Shown here one piece after another: positions 18,304-27,012 of a stretch of 64,000 nucleotides of DNA. Position 1 is the stretch's first letter. Every line of letters starts with the position of its first letter. Origin of the DNA: DSSB01 sp046346845 (GTDB lineage Bacteria; UBA10199; DSSB01); NCBI GenBank assembly GCA_046346845.1, contig JAXMHH010000002.1, forward strand, positions 310,001 through 374,000, in the 5' to 3' direction. The position numbers and the translations under genes are program-made. The notes beneath the pieces were generated by a model that did no database searches, was not told the DNA's origin, and saw only the letters and a list, made by a program, of their open reading frames with translations.

Positions 18304-19296
18304 ATGTTCAAAAACCTCATGCAATGGCTGTTTTCGGTGTGGACCGCGCTCTTTCTAGCCCTGTTCTACGGCATCGTCGCCTTCTTCACCTTCAAGCACC
18401 CCGCTTGGAAATCCTTCTTCGGCCTGATGACGCTGGCCTATGTGTTTCTCGTGCCCTTCGTCTTGGGTTGCCTGACCGTGTATTTCGGGGAGTGGAGCCG
18501 AAGGCGCTCCTGGTGGTTTCGCATCTTCATGCCCTGGGCCCCGGTGGGCCTGCTGGCCCTGCTCTCCTTGATCTTCGCCTGGGAGGGGGCGATCTGCGTC
18601 ATCATGATCCTGCCCAGCTTTCTCGTCATGGCCAGCTTGGGCGGGGTGCTTTACGCCATCGTCCAAGACACCCGGGGAACCAAGCTCAGCTTCGCCCTGC
18701 TCGGGGTCCTGTTGATCCTCCCCTTCGTCAGTGCCCCACTCGAGCACCGCCTCGACACACCCTCGGATTACCGACATGTCGCCACCGCGATCGACATTGA
18801 GGCCGCTCCCGAGGCGGTCTGGCCGGAGATCGTCGAGGTGCGAAAATTCCGCCCGGAGGAGCATCACTTCTCTTGGGTGCACGCCATCGGCTTCCCGCGG
18901 CCCGTGGAGGCCACGCTCACCCATCCCGGGATCGGCGGTATCCGCCGCGCCAGCTTTGAGGGCCGGGTCCTCTTCCTCGAGACCATCGACCGCTGGGAGC
19001 CAAACAAGGCCCTGAGCTTCAATATCGCCGCCGATCCCGACTCGATCCCGCAGACCACGCTCGATGAGCACGTCACCGTCGGCGGTCCCTTCTTCGACGT
19101 CCTCAAGGGTAGTTACGAGATCGAACCGCTGGGCCCGAATCGCGTGCGCCTCCACCTGAGCAGTGACTATCGCCTCACCACTCCCTTCAACTTCTACTCG
19201 AGCCTGTGGACCGATTTTGTGATGCGGGACATCCAGAATTATATTTTGGGGATCATTCAAAAACGCAGCGAAACGGCTAACCCGCCGCGCGGATGA
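18304..19296 (+). CDS. Membrane protein with C-terminal SRPBCC (START-like) domain
   Basis: The function is unknown. The N-terminal half of this 330-residue protein has about five membrane helices (residues 5-150), two of them around VLGCLTVYFGEW and ICVIMILPSFLVM. The C-terminal half is a soluble domain starting VATAIDIEAAPEAVWPEIVEV, with DRWEPNKALSFNI, DVLKGSYEIEPLGPNRVRLHL and a last helix RDIQNYILGIIQKR. This is the order of elements in SRPBCC/polyketide-cyclase-like hydrophobic-ligand-binding domains. It starts four bases after the preceding gene, so the two probably form an operon. Its 3' end overlaps the convergent Nudix gene by 20 bases. Confidence 0.72.
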   Translation: MFKNLMQWLFSVWTALFLALFYGIVAFFTFKHPAWKSFFGLMTLAYVFLVPFVLGCLTVYFGEWSRRRSWWFRIFMPWAPVGLLALLSLIFAWEGAICVIMILPSFLVMASLGGVLYAIVQDTRGTKLSFALLGVLLILPFVSAPLEHRLDTPSDYRHVATAIDIEAAPEAVWPEIVEVRKFRPEEHHFSWVHAIGFPRPVEATLTHPGIGGIRRASFEGRVLFLETIDRWEPNKALSFNIAADPDSIPQTTLDEHVTVGGPFFDVLKGSYEIEPLGPNRVRLHLSSDYRLTTPFNFYSSLWTDFVMRDIQNYILGIIQKRSETANPPRG

Positions 19297-19702
19297 AGTC
19301 GGCGATGATCTGCTTGTCCGCCTCGGGAAATTCGTACTCCGACAGCTGCCGGGGATGCACCCAGCGCCAGTCGGCGCACTCGATGGCCCGTGGCGTCCCC
19401 GACTCCAAGGTGCAGAGCACGAAATAAAGATGTACGCTCTTCTCCGGGTAGGCGTGGGAGACCTCCTGCAGGAGACGCAGGGGGTTCACGACCACGTCGA
19501 TCTCCTCTTGGCATTCTCGGATCGCGCATTGGGCCAGATTCTCGCCGGGTTCCAATTTTCCCCCGGGAAATTCCCAGCAATGCCCCAGGTGGGAGGTCTT
19601 CAGGCGCTTGGTGATGAGGAATTCCCCGCCGCGCTCGATGACACAGGCGACGACCTGCACGGTCTTCGCATCCAAAATCGGAATGTAATCGAGGTTTTTC
19701 AA
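19277..19702 (-). CDS. Nudix hydrolase, MutT-like
   Basis: This is a 141-residue pyrophosphohydrolase that removes phosphate from nucleoside diphosphate derivatives; the arrangement is closest to MutT-type 8-oxo-dGTP cleaning enzymes. The Nudix box runs from GGKLEPGENLAQCAIRE to CQEEI, with the three metal-binding glutamates present; the glycine at the end of the box is replaced by aspartate. The flanking HLGHCWEFPGGK and CADWRWVHPRQLSEYEFPEAD (in parts) are typical of MutT. It lies 12 bases after the DJ-1/PfpI gene on the same strand, and may belong to an operon with it and with tatD. Confidence 0.9.
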   Translation of the reverse strand: MKNLDYIPILDAKTVQVVACVIERGGEFLITKRLKTSHLGHCWEFPGGKLEPGENLAQCAIRECQEEIDVVVNPLRLLQEVSHAYPEKSVHLYFVLCTLESGTPRAIECADWRWVHPRQLSEYEFPEADKQIIADFIRAAG

Positions 19703-19714
19703 AAATTCCTCCGG

Positions 19715-20338
19715 CTAGGTTCGCGGGCTCGCGTTGGGCCCGAAGTGCACCTGGAGCTCGCCCGGGTACTCGAGGTAGTCCCGCACCCGCCGCTGCATCT
19801 CCACGCCCGCGCAGCGCTCGACCAACCACAGCCCCAGGTCGATCCCCGAGCTGACGCCGCCACAGCTGACCAGATCTCCGTCGTCGACCACCCGCGACTT
19901 CACGGCCAGGATACCGGTGGCCTCGAGATCCGCCAGCGCGGCGTGGTGGGTAGTAGCGACACGGTCGACGCTGATCCCCGCCGCGGCGACCAACATGGCA
20001 CCGGTGCACACCGAGGCGAAGCGCACGCCGGCCGCTCTCCAGGCCGCGAGCCGCTTGGGGATCTCGCCGCGCTGAACCTCGGCGCGCGCCCCCTGGGGCG
20101 CCCCGGAGAGCCACCCGCCGCCCGGCACGACGATCCAGTCGCCGGTCCGCGGCGCCAACACGGCGGGGCTGGCCAGGCGAGTGCCGAACGCCAAGCTTAT
20201 CTCGGAGGCCGGCCCAAGGGTTCCCAACTGAACCTCGAGGGGCGCCCCCAAATTTTGCGCGGCGCCAAGCACCTCGAAGGGCCCGAACACGTCGAGTTCT
20301 TCCGCGCCGTCGAACAACAATATCCCGAATCGAGTCAT
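19715..20338 (-). CDS. DJ-1/PfpI family protein
   Basis: This is a 207-residue protein of the DJ-1/PfpI glutamine-amidotransferase-like superfamily, closest to the isonitrile hydratase/transcriptional-regulator-like branch. It starts MTRFGILLFDGAEELD, with the acidic residue near the active site. The nucleophilic elbow is SVCTGAMLVAAAG, and VATTHHAALADLE and GGVSSGIDLGLWLVE follow. No DNA-binding domain is attached. The substrate cannot be named. It is three bases from tatD and 12 bases from the Nudix gene. Confidence 0.88.
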   Translation of the reverse strand: MTRFGILLFDGAEELDVFGPFEVLGAAQNLGAPLEVQLGTLGPASEISLAFGTRLASPAVLAPRTGDWIVVPGGGWLSGAPQGARAEVQRGEIPKRLAAWRAAGVRFASVCTGAMLVAAAGISVDRVATTHHAALADLEATGILAVKSRVVDDGDLVSCGGVSSGIDLGLWLVERCAGVEMQRRVRDYLEYPGELQVHFGPNASPRT

Positions 20339-20341
20339 GGC

Positions 20342-21118
20342 CTATCCTAGGGAAAAGAGCCGCCGCGCGTTCTCGGTGGTTCGGCTCGCGACCTCCTCGA
20401 CGCTCAACCCCTTCAGCTCCGCGATCTTTTGCGCGACGAAGGCGACGTAGGCCGGCTCGTTGCGTTTGCCCCGGTGCGGTACCGGAGCGAGGAAGGGGGC
20501 GTCGGTCTCGATCAGCATCCGCTCGAGGGGAAGCCGCCGGGCGGCGTCCTGCGTCGTCTCCGCCTTCTTGAAGGTGACGATGCCGGTGAAGGAGACGTGA
20601 AAATTTTCGTCGAGGACCCGCTTGCCGAACTCGTAGTCGCCGGAAAAGCAATGGAAGACGCCGCCGACCTCGCGGGCGCCCTCTGCCACGAGCACCTGGA
20701 GCAATTCCTCGTGGGAATCGCGGTCGTGCAAGACGAGGGGCTTTTTCAGTTCCTTGGCGAGGGCGATGAAACGCCGCAGGGCGGAGAACTGCTCTTCTCG
20801 GGAAGAATGGTTGTAGTGGAAGTCGAGCCCGACCTCGCCGATCGCGACCACCCGGGGCTGGCTCGCGAGTTCCCGGGCCCGCGCCAGGACGGCCTCGTCA
20901 ACCAGCTTGGCGTCGTGGGGATGGACGCCGACCGCGGCCACCACCTCGGGGAAACGCTCGAGGACCCTCGGCACGCCCTCCATGCTGGCGGTGCCCTCGC
21001 CCGATCCGATGTGGACGATGCGAGCCACCCCGGCCTCGCGGGCGCGGCGCATCATGGGCTCGATCTCTTCCGGCGGATAGGTGGAGAAGTCGATGTGGGC
21101 GTGGGTGTCGATGAACAC
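20342..21118 (-). CDS. tatD: TatD family metal-dependent DNase
   Basis: TatD is a Mg2+/Zn2+-dependent 3'-5' exonuclease of the amidohydrolase fold. The 258-residue protein starts FIDTHAHID with the metal-binding H-x-H. Further signatures are GVHPHDA, AIGEVGLDFHY, KPLVLHDRD, GVFHCFSGD and the C-terminal LIETDAPFLAPVPHRGKRNEP. The GTG at 21118, two bases after the stop of the ferredoxin fusion gene, is chosen because the fold begins there; the upstream frame only mirrors that gene. It is translated in line with ferredoxin, DJ-1 and Nudix genes. Confidence 0.92.
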   Translation of the reverse strand: MFIDTHAHIDFSTYPPEEIEPMMRRAREAGVARIVHIGSGEGTASMEGVPRVLERFPEVVAAVGVHPHDAKLVDEAVLARARELASQPRVVAIGEVGLDFHYNHSSREEQFSALRRFIALAKELKKPLVLHDRDSHEELLQVLVAEGAREVGGVFHCFSGDYEFGKRVLDENFHVSFTGIVTFKKAETTQDAARRLPLERMLIETDAPFLAPVPHRGKRNEPAYVAFVAQKIAELKGLSVEEVASRTTENARRLFSLG

Positions 21119-21120
21119 GC

Positions 21121-21813
21121 TTAGGCGGCCTTGGCCTCGGGCTGGGCCTTTTCGAGGATCACCTCGAGGATGCGCGTCTCGGGATCGTAGTTCAGGCGGT
21201 GCGACTTGATCGGCACGGGAAAGTTCAGCTCTTTCAAAAACCCTTCTGGAAAGGAATTCACCCAACCGCAGAGCTTCTTCACCTTTTCGTCCTCGAGCTT
21301 GGCGCGGATCTTGACGTTGTTGCCCTGGATCGCGACGGTGGCCTTGTACTCGGGCATGTCCTCCGGAAGGCCCCATTTGAACTTGAGGCGGTGGTTGGGG
21401 ACCTTCGCCGGCATGTCGAAACGGACGATGTAGCGGTCTTTCTCCTCGTCGACGGAGGAGGCCATCCCGTAGCGCTTCATCCGCTCCCACTGGGGTTCGA
21501 GCTGGTCGCTGACGGCGAGCCAACGGCGCTCCCAATCGCTGTTGTCAACCTCGGCGGGGGCCACCTCGGCTTTCTTTTCTCCCTCCGGCTTGGCCGGCAT
21601 CGGCAGGTTGACGAGCTTGATGGCGTCCACCGGACAGACGGTGACGATGTCCCAGGGGTTGAACTTGCCGACCGGGGACTTGTTGGTCGCAATCGCCCGG
21701 GTGTGCTCGGCGTTCATCTTAAAGATGTCGGGAAAGTCATTGCAGCAGGCATCGCAGGCGATGCAGTCCTCGGTGACAAAATACTCTTCTAATTGGGCAG
21801 CCGCTTCAGCCAT
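21121..21813 (-). CDS. Ferredoxin fused to an Hsp20/CS-like domain
   Basis: This 230-residue protein is of unusual make-up. Residues about 8-75 form a single-cluster [4Fe-4S] ferredoxin with cysteines in EDCIACDACCNDFP and VCPVDAI. After an alanine/lysine/proline-rich linker and a helix (DWERRWLAVSDQLEPQWERM in parts), residues about 125-225 are beta-rich. They run YIVRFDMPAKVPNHRLKFKW, ATVAIQGNNVKIRAKLED and FLKELNFPVPI, which follows the strand order of small heat-shock (alpha-crystallin/CS) domains. The redox partner is unknown. tatD starts two bases downstream. Confidence 0.75.
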   Translation of the reverse strand: MAEAAAQLEEYFVTEDCIACDACCNDFPDIFKMNAEHTRAIATNKSPVGKFNPWDIVTVCPVDAIKLVNLPMPAKPEGEKKAEVAPAEVDNSDWERRWLAVSDQLEPQWERMKRYGMASSVDEEKDRYIVRFDMPAKVPNHRLKFKWGLPEDMPEYKATVAIQGNNVKIRAKLEDEKVKKLCGWVNSFPEGFLKELNFPVPIKSHRLNYDPETRILEVILEKAQPEAKAA

Positions 21814-21887
21814 AACACCTCACAAAACCTTTTTATTTCAAGCGATTGTGGTCTTACCTGGCGCCCGGCCAGCTGTCAAGGCCGCCC

Positions 21888-22901
21888 TCAGTTCAGCAGG
21901 GCGTCGACGAATTCGGTGGCGAAAAAGGGCTTCAAGTCCTCCAGGCGCTCCCCGACGCCGACATATTGGATCGGCACCCCGATCTCGTCGATGATGCCGA
22001 CGACGATCCCGCCCTTGGCGGTGCCGTCCAGCTTGGTGAGAATGATGCCGGTGAGGCCCAGGGCGGCATGGAAGTCCCGCGCCTGGTTGAGGGCATTCTG
22101 CCCCTGGGTGGCGTCCACCACCAAGACGATCTCGTGCGGGGCCCCGGGCATGGCCTTGTCGATCACGCGGCGGACCTTCTTGAGTTCTTCCATCAGGTTG
22201 ACCTTGGTATGCAGGCGCCCCGCCGTGTCGATGATCACGCGCGAGAAATCCCGCGCCATCCCAGCCTTGACCGCGTCATAGGCCACGGCGGCCGGATCCG
22301 AGCCCTCCTTTTGGGCCAGGGTATTCGCGCCCACCCGGGTGGCCCAGACCTTGAGCTGATCCACCGCCCCGGCGCGGAAGGTATCCGCCGCGGCCAAGAG
22401 GACCTTCTCGTCGTTTTTGGCATAGAGCGCGGCCAATTTCCCGATGGTAGTGGTCTTGCCGACCCCGTTGACCCCCACCATCATCATGACCTGGGGTTTT
22501 TTCGCCAGCAGGGACTCCGTGGGATGGGCATTGAGAATTTTGAGGATCTCGGTGCGGAGATAGCCCTTCAAGAGATGGATGTCCTTGCGACCGCTGGAGG
22601 TGACGTCCTCCCGCAGGTAGCGCAGCAGTTTTTGGGTGGTCTTGACGCCGACATCCGCCCCCAGCAGGACCTCCTCGAGGTGGGAATACACCCCTTCATC
22701 GATATCCCGGCTCAGCCGGATGAGCTCGCCCAGTCGGACCTTGAGCTGGTCATGGGTCTTTTCCAGCCCCAGGGTCAGCGTCGAGGAGAGCAGGGCCTTG
22801 GTCTTGCGTTTTTTGTACAGGAAATACAGGAGGGAAAGTAAAAATAGGACTCCCAGTCCTGCCGCCAAGTAGGGCCAATAGTTTTGTAGGAAGGCCGGCA
22901 T
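21888..22901 (-). CDS. ftsY: Signal recognition particle receptor FtsY
   Basis: FtsY is the SRP GTPase receptor that docks ribosome-nascent-chain complexes at the inner membrane. The 337-residue sequence has a genuine N-terminal membrane helix (residues about 8-30) followed by a KKRK stretch. This replaces the long acidic domain of E. coli FtsY. The N domain, G1 loop GVNGVGKTTTIGKLA, AADTFRAGAVDQL, IIDTAGRL, TKLDGTAKGG and the closing GVGERLEDLKPF are all intact. The SRP RNA gene ffs is in the same window. Confidence 0.96.
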   Translation of the reverse strand: MPAFLQNYWPYLAAGLGVLFLLSLLYFLYKKRKTKALLSSTLTLGLEKTHDQLKVRLGELIRLSRDIDEGVYSHLEEVLLGADVGVKTTQKLLRYLREDVTSSGRKDIHLLKGYLRTEILKILNAHPTESLLAKKPQVMMMVGVNGVGKTTTIGKLAALYAKNDEKVLLAAADTFRAGAVDQLKVWATRVGANTLAQKEGSDPAAVAYDAVKAGMARDFSRVIIDTAGRLHTKVNLMEELKKVRRVIDKAMPGAPHEIVLVVDATQGQNALNQARDFHAALGLTGIILTKLDGTAKGGIVVGIIDEIGVPIQYVGVGERLEDLKPFFATEFVDALLN

Positions 22902-22908
22902 TGCTTAG

Positions 22909-22937
22909 AAAAAGGCCGGAGGCTTGGGCCTCCGGCC
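22909..22937 (-). terminator. Rho-independent terminator of the DsbA-like gene
   Basis: On the minus strand a 10-bp stem GGCCGGAGGC/GCCTCCGGCC with a four-base loop is followed by TTTTT. It lies 48 bases after the stop of the DsbA-like gene and just before the ftsY start. Confidence 0.85.
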
Positions 22938-22985
22938 AGGTCTTAAGAGCGATATTGTTTCATTTTGGGAATAAAAATTCCCAAA

Positions 22986-23825
22986 TTAATTAGTTTTAGG
23001 CGCTGGGGCCGGGGCCGTATTCGCCGCCGCGGCAGGAGCCGCCGGCGCCGGGGCAGCCGCAGCGGGAGCCGCGGGGACCGAGCCAGGGTTCAGGACAGCG
23101 TCGATGACCTGCTTGAAGGCCGGGAAGGGCTGGGCCCCCTTGAGGGAAACGCCGTTGATGAAGAAGGCCGGGGTCCCCGACACGCCGTTGTTCCGGGCGA
23201 ACTCCAGATCTTCCTGGATCACCGTGTCGTATTTATTCGACTTCCAATCGACCTCGAATTTCTTCATGTCGAGCCCCGCCTCTTTGGCGGCCTTGAGGAT
23301 GCCGGCCTCGCTCAGGTCGGCCTGATTGTTAAAGAGGGCGTCGTGCATCTGCCAGAACTTGCCCTGGTCCTTGGCGGCCAGGGAGGCCTTGGCCGCCGGC
23401 ATGGCGTTGGGGTGGAAAGGCAGGGGGTTTTGCCGGAAGGCGACCTTCACCTTGCCCTCGTACTCCTTCATGATCTGATCGATGGTGGGCTCCACCCGCT
23501 TGCAGAAGGGGCATTGAAAATCCGAAAACATGACGATGGTCACCGGGGCGTTCTCGGCGCCTTTGACCGGTGCCTTGTCGATGGGCACCTTGATGGCCTG
23601 CTTGATGCGCTCAGCCAGGGGCAGCTCCGGCGGGCGGGCCGGCCGTTGGGCCTTCAGGGCCTCTTGGATCGGCTTCTGCAGGGCTTGCGGATTCTTTTGG
23701 ATGTAATCTCCGACGGCCTTTTCCAGGGCCTGTTGGCTGGGACCGCAGGCGGTGGGCAGGAACAGGGCCGCCGCCAAGGAACCCAAAACAAGAAATCCAG
23801 ACAGCTTTTTCGAATAAGGGATCAC
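22986..23825 (-). CDS. DsbA-like thioredoxin-fold lipoprotein
   Basis: This predicted periplasmic, lipid-anchored disulfide oxidoreductase has 279 residues. The lipobox LPTAC gives lipid cysteine C27. A helical stretch follows, then a thioredoxin domain with active site C105-PF-C108 in SDFQCPFCKRVEP and the cis-proline motif GVSGTPAFFINGV. The last 35 residues are an alanine/proline-rich tail ending PKTN. Such DsbA/BdbD-like proteins introduce or isomerise disulfides. The GTG start at 23825 has GGAGG seven bases upstream. A rho-independent terminator follows the gene. Confidence 0.92.
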   Translation of the reverse strand: MIPYSKKLSGFLVLGSLAAALFLPTACGPSQQALEKAVGDYIQKNPQALQKPIQEALKAQRPARPPELPLAERIKQAIKVPIDKAPVKGAENAPVTIVMFSDFQCPFCKRVEPTIDQIMKEYEGKVKVAFRQNPLPFHPNAMPAAKASLAAKDQGKFWQMHDALFNNQADLSEAGILKAAKEAGLDMKKFEVDWKSNKYDTVIQEDLEFARNNGVSGTPAFFINGVSLKGAQPFPAFKQVIDAVLNPGSVPAAPAAAAPAPAAPAAAANTAPAPAPKTN

Positions 23826-23948
23826 GATTTATCCTCCATGAGTGGAATGAGGAAGACCTAGGAACGCTTGGACACCGGGGTCTTCTTGAATGCCGAACGA
23901 TCTTAAGGAGCTTCCCCCCCTCCGTCAAGCGGAGCTTCGATAAATGAC

Positions 23949-23977
23949 TTGCCAGGGGAGGGGATTTTAAGTGTTAT
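23949..23977 (+). promoter_or_regulatory. Putative sigma-70-type promoter of the liv operon
   Basis: TTGCCA at 23949-23954 and TGTTAT at 23972-23977 are separated by exactly 17 bases. This would start transcription about 40 bases before the livJ ATG. It is the only plausible pair found in the spacer. Confidence 0.45.
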
Positions 23978-24025
23978 GCGAGGCAGGCGCCCCCCTCGGA
24001 ATGACCCCGGCGCCGAGGAGAATCC

Positions 24026-25153
24026 ATGAAAAATATCCTGCGTTTCTGCCTGGCGGCGCTGGTAGCCCTGAGTGCCTGCAAGAAAAACAACAATGCCATC
24101 CCCATCGGGGTCTACGCCTCGCTCACGGGAACCACCGCCACCTTCGGTCAATCGATGAACGAAGGCATCCAACTCGCGGTGGAGGAGGTCAACAAGTCCG
24201 GCGGGCTCCTGGGCAAGCAGGTCGAGACCATCGTCGAGGACGACCAAAGCAAGCCCGAGGAGGCGAAGACCGCGGTACTGAAGCTCCTCAAGCAAGATCA
24301 GGTGGTCGCGCTGTTGGGGGAGGTCGCCAGCTCGCGCAGCCTGGCCGCGGCCCCCGAGGCGCAAAAGAATAAAATTCCCATGGTCTCCCCCGCCTCCACC
24401 AATCCGAAGGTGACCGAGGTGGGCGACTACATCTTCCGGGCCTGCTTCGTCGATACCTTCCAAGGCTCCTCGATGGCCCGTTTCGCTTACAACGACCTCG
24501 GCCTGCGCAAGGTTGCCATCCTCTACGATATCAAAAACGACTACAGCGTCGGGCTGACGGAGTTCTTCGAAAAGACTTTCAAAGAGCTAGGCGGCGAGAT
24601 CGTGGCCAAGCAGAGTTATTCGGAGGGTGACATCGAGTTCCGCGCCCAGCTCACGGACATCAAATCCGCCAATCCCCAAGCCATCTACGTCCCCGGCTAC
24701 TACACCGAGGTGGGTCTGATCGCCCGCCAGGCCCGGGACCTGGGCATCACGGTGCCGCTTTTGGGCGGCGACGGCTGGGACAGCCCCAAGACCCTGGAGA
24801 TCGGCGGCGCGGCGGTGGAGGGCAGCTACTACAGCAACCATTATTCCGCCGACGATCCCGCGCCGATGATCCAGGACTTCATCAAGAAGTACCAGGCCAA
24901 GTACCACAAGGTCCCCGACGCCATGGCCGTGCTCGGCTATGACGCGGCCCAGCTGCTCTTTGACGCAATCCGACGGGCAGGCGACACCTCCGGGCCGAAG
25001 ATCCGCGACGCCTTGGCCGCCACCCAGGGATTCCAGGGCGTGAGCGGAACCCTCACCATGGACGCGCAACGCAACGCCAAGAAGAAGATCGTCATCCTGA
25101 AGATCGACGGAGGAAAGGTGAAGTTCCACAAGTCCCTGGATCCAGCGCCCTGA
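24026..25153 (+). CDS. livJ: Branched-chain amino acid ABC transporter substrate-binding lipoprotein
   Basis: This extracytoplasmic binding protein of a HAAT-type importer has 375 residues. The signal peptide ends in lipobox LSAC with C18. The mature domain begins IPIGVYASLTGTTATFGQ and contains GLLGKQVETIVEDDQSK in parts, LLGEVASSRSLAAAP and MVSPASTNPKVTEVG, all typical of the Leu/Ile/Val-binding family. The true ligand may differ (for example another amino acid, an amide or urea). A GAGGAGA ribosome site precedes the ATG. Its stop shares bases with the livH start (TGATG), so it heads a five-gene operon. Confidence 0.93.
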   Translation: MKNILRFCLAALVALSACKKNNNAIPIGVYASLTGTTATFGQSMNEGIQLAVEEVNKSGGLLGKQVETIVEDDQSKPEEAKTAVLKLLKQDQVVALLGEVASSRSLAAAPEAQKNKIPMVSPASTNPKVTEVGDYIFRACFVDTFQGSSMARFAYNDLGLRKVAILYDIKNDYSVGLTEFFEKTFKELGGEIVAKQSYSEGDIEFRAQLTDIKSANPQAIYVPGYYTEVGLIARQARDLGITVPLLGGDGWDSPKTLEIGGAAVEGSYYSNHYSADDPAPMIQDFIKKYQAKYHKVPDAMAVLGYDAAQLLFDAIRRAGDTSGPKIRDALAATQGFQGVSGTLTMDAQRNAKKKIVILKIDGGKVKFHKSLDPAP

Positions 25154-26049
25154 TGACCGAATTTTTGCAACAACTCGTCAACGGCCTCGCCTGGGGCAGC
25201 ATCTACGCCCTGATCGCCCTGGGCTACACCATGGTCTACGGCGTCCTGCGCTTGATCAACTTCGCCCACGGCGATGTCTACATGGTCGGCGCCATGGTCG
25301 GTTACTACGCCGCCCGCATCGTCACCGGCGGCGGCACTTTCCTGCGCTTCACCCTGGTGATGACGGCCTCCATGCTGGTCTGCGCCCTGCTCGGCGCCCT
25401 GATCGAGCGCCTCGCCTACCGCCCGCTGCGCAAGGCCCCCCGCATCAACGCGTTGATCACGGCGATCGGGGTCTCCCTCTTCCTGGAATACTTCGGGCAA
25501 TACCTGTTCGGCGCCGACCCGAAATTTTTCCCGGAACTCATCCAAACCAAGGAGCTGCTGAACTTCCATGGCGTCGTGGTCAACAACATCCAGGTAGCGA
25601 TCTTCGCGGTCAGCTTCGTCCTGATGATCGCCCTCCAGCTCTTCGTGCAGAAGACCCGCGCCGGCAAGGCGATGCGGGCGGTGTCCTTCAGCCACACCGC
25701 CGCCCAATTGGTCGGCATCCCAGTCGACAAGGTGATCAGCCTCACCTTCGTGCTCGGCTCAGTCTTGGCCGCCGCCGCGGGCATCTTGGTGGGGCTTTCC
25801 AATCCGAAGATCGACCCCCTGATGGGCCTGATGCCGGGCCTCAAGGCCTTCGTCGCCGCGGTCTTGGGCGGGATCGGCAACATCCCCGGGGCCTTGATCG
25901 GCGGCCTGATCATGGGCGTCGCCGAGACCCTGGTCGCCGGCTATCTCTCCAGCACCTACCGCAACGCGCTCGCCTTCGTCCTGTTGATCCTGATCCTGCT
26001 CATCAAGCCCTCGGGCATCCTGGGCAAGAGCGCGCGGGAGAAGGTGTAA
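25153..26049 (+). CDS. livH: Branched-chain amino acid ABC transporter permease LivH
   Basis: This is the first permease of the importer, 298 residues with about eight hydrophobic helices. It starts MTEFLQQLVNGLAWGSIYAL, with the family-typical ALGYTMVYGVLRLINFAHGD segment in parts. It ends with VLGGIGNIPGALIGGLIMGV, the loop that contacts the ATPases. It overlaps the binding-protein gene by one base and livM by one base (TAATG), so translation is coupled throughout. Confidence 0.95.
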   Translation: MTEFLQQLVNGLAWGSIYALIALGYTMVYGVLRLINFAHGDVYMVGAMVGYYAARIVTGGGTFLRFTLVMTASMLVCALLGALIERLAYRPLRKAPRINALITAIGVSLFLEYFGQYLFGADPKFFPELIQTKELLNFHGVVVNNIQVAIFAVSFVLMIALQLFVQKTRAGKAMRAVSFSHTAAQLVGIPVDKVISLTFVLGSVLAAAAGILVGLSNPKIDPLMGLMPGLKAFVAAVLGGIGNIPGALIGGLIMGVAETLVAGYLSSTYRNALAFVLLILILLIKPSGILGKSAREKV

Positions 26050-27005
26050 TGAAGCGGATCCTCCTCCCCTTGGCCGTCGCGGCCCTGCTCCTCGCTGGCA
26101 ACCGGCTCTTCGACGCCTACTTGAATCCCTACTTCCTGCAGATCCTGGTCTATATCGGCATCAACGTGGTGATGGCCACTTCGCTCAACCTGATCAACGG
26201 CTTCACCGGGCAATTCAACCTGGGGCACGCGGGCTTCATGGCGGTAGGGGCCTATGCCTCGGCGGCCTTCAGCGTCTATGCCCACCCGGCGCTGCGCGGA
26301 TTCTTGCATTTCCTGCCGACCGCGGCCCTCGATCCGACCCTGTTCCTGCTTTCCCTGGCCATCGGGGTCCTGGCGGCCCTGCTCGCGGGCCTGGCCATCG
26401 GCCTCCCGACCCTGCGCCTGCGGGGCGATTACCTGGCCATCGCCACCCTGGGCTTTGGGGAGATCGTCCTGGTCGTGATCAATAATATGGACGTGGTCGG
26501 CGGGGCGCGGGGATTTTCCGACATCCCCGGCTACGCGAATTTTTTCTGGGTCTTCCTGTTCGCCGCGCTGACCGTCTACGTCGTCGGACGCCTCACCCGC
26601 TCCGCCAAGGGCCTGTCCTTCATGGCCATTCGCGAGGACGAAATCGCCGCGGTCTCCTTGGGCATCTCCAACACCCGGGTGAAGGTCACCGCCTTCGTGA
26701 TCGGGGCCGGCTTCGCGGGCCTGGGCGGCGGCCTCTATGCCCATTACTTGAGCTACCTGCACGTCAACAGCTTCGGCTTTTTGAAATCGGTGGATTTCGT
26801 GGTGATGGTCGTCTTGGGCGGGATGGGCAACCTGTGGGGCGTGGTGCTCGCGGCCGCACTGCTCACCATGCTACCCGAACTGCTGCGGGGCTTCGCCGAT
26901 TGGCGGATGATCCTTTACAGCCTCCTGATCATCGTCACCATGCTGCTGCGCTCCCGGGGGATCTCCCTCAAGGGCCGCTGGGGAAAGGCCAAGGTGACCG
27001 CCTAG
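26049..27005 (+). CDS. livM: Branched-chain amino acid ABC transporter permease LivM
   Basis: This is the second permease of the importer, 318 residues and strongly hydrophobic. The signature segments are MATSLNLINGFTGQFNLGHA, IGLPTLRLRGDYLAIATLGF and VLGGMGNLWGVVLAA. One stretch near residues 150-190 (VVGGARGFSDIPGYANFF) is the variable region of LivM. Together with LivH it forms the membrane channel. It begins on the livH stop codon and ends seven bases before livG. Confidence 0.95.
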   Translation: MKRILLPLAVAALLLAGNRLFDAYLNPYFLQILVYIGINVVMATSLNLINGFTGQFNLGHAGFMAVGAYASAAFSVYAHPALRGFLHFLPTAALDPTLFLLSLAIGVLAALLAGLAIGLPTLRLRGDYLAIATLGFGEIVLVVINNMDVVGGARGFSDIPGYANFFWVFLFAALTVYVVGRLTRSAKGLSFMAIREDEIAAVSLGISNTRVKVTAFVIGAGFAGLGGGLYAHYLSYLHVNSFGFLKSVDFVVMVVLGGMGNLWGVVLAAALLTMLPELLRGFADWRMILYSLLIIVTMLLRSRGISLKGRWGKAKVTA

Positions 27006-27012
27006 GAATCCC

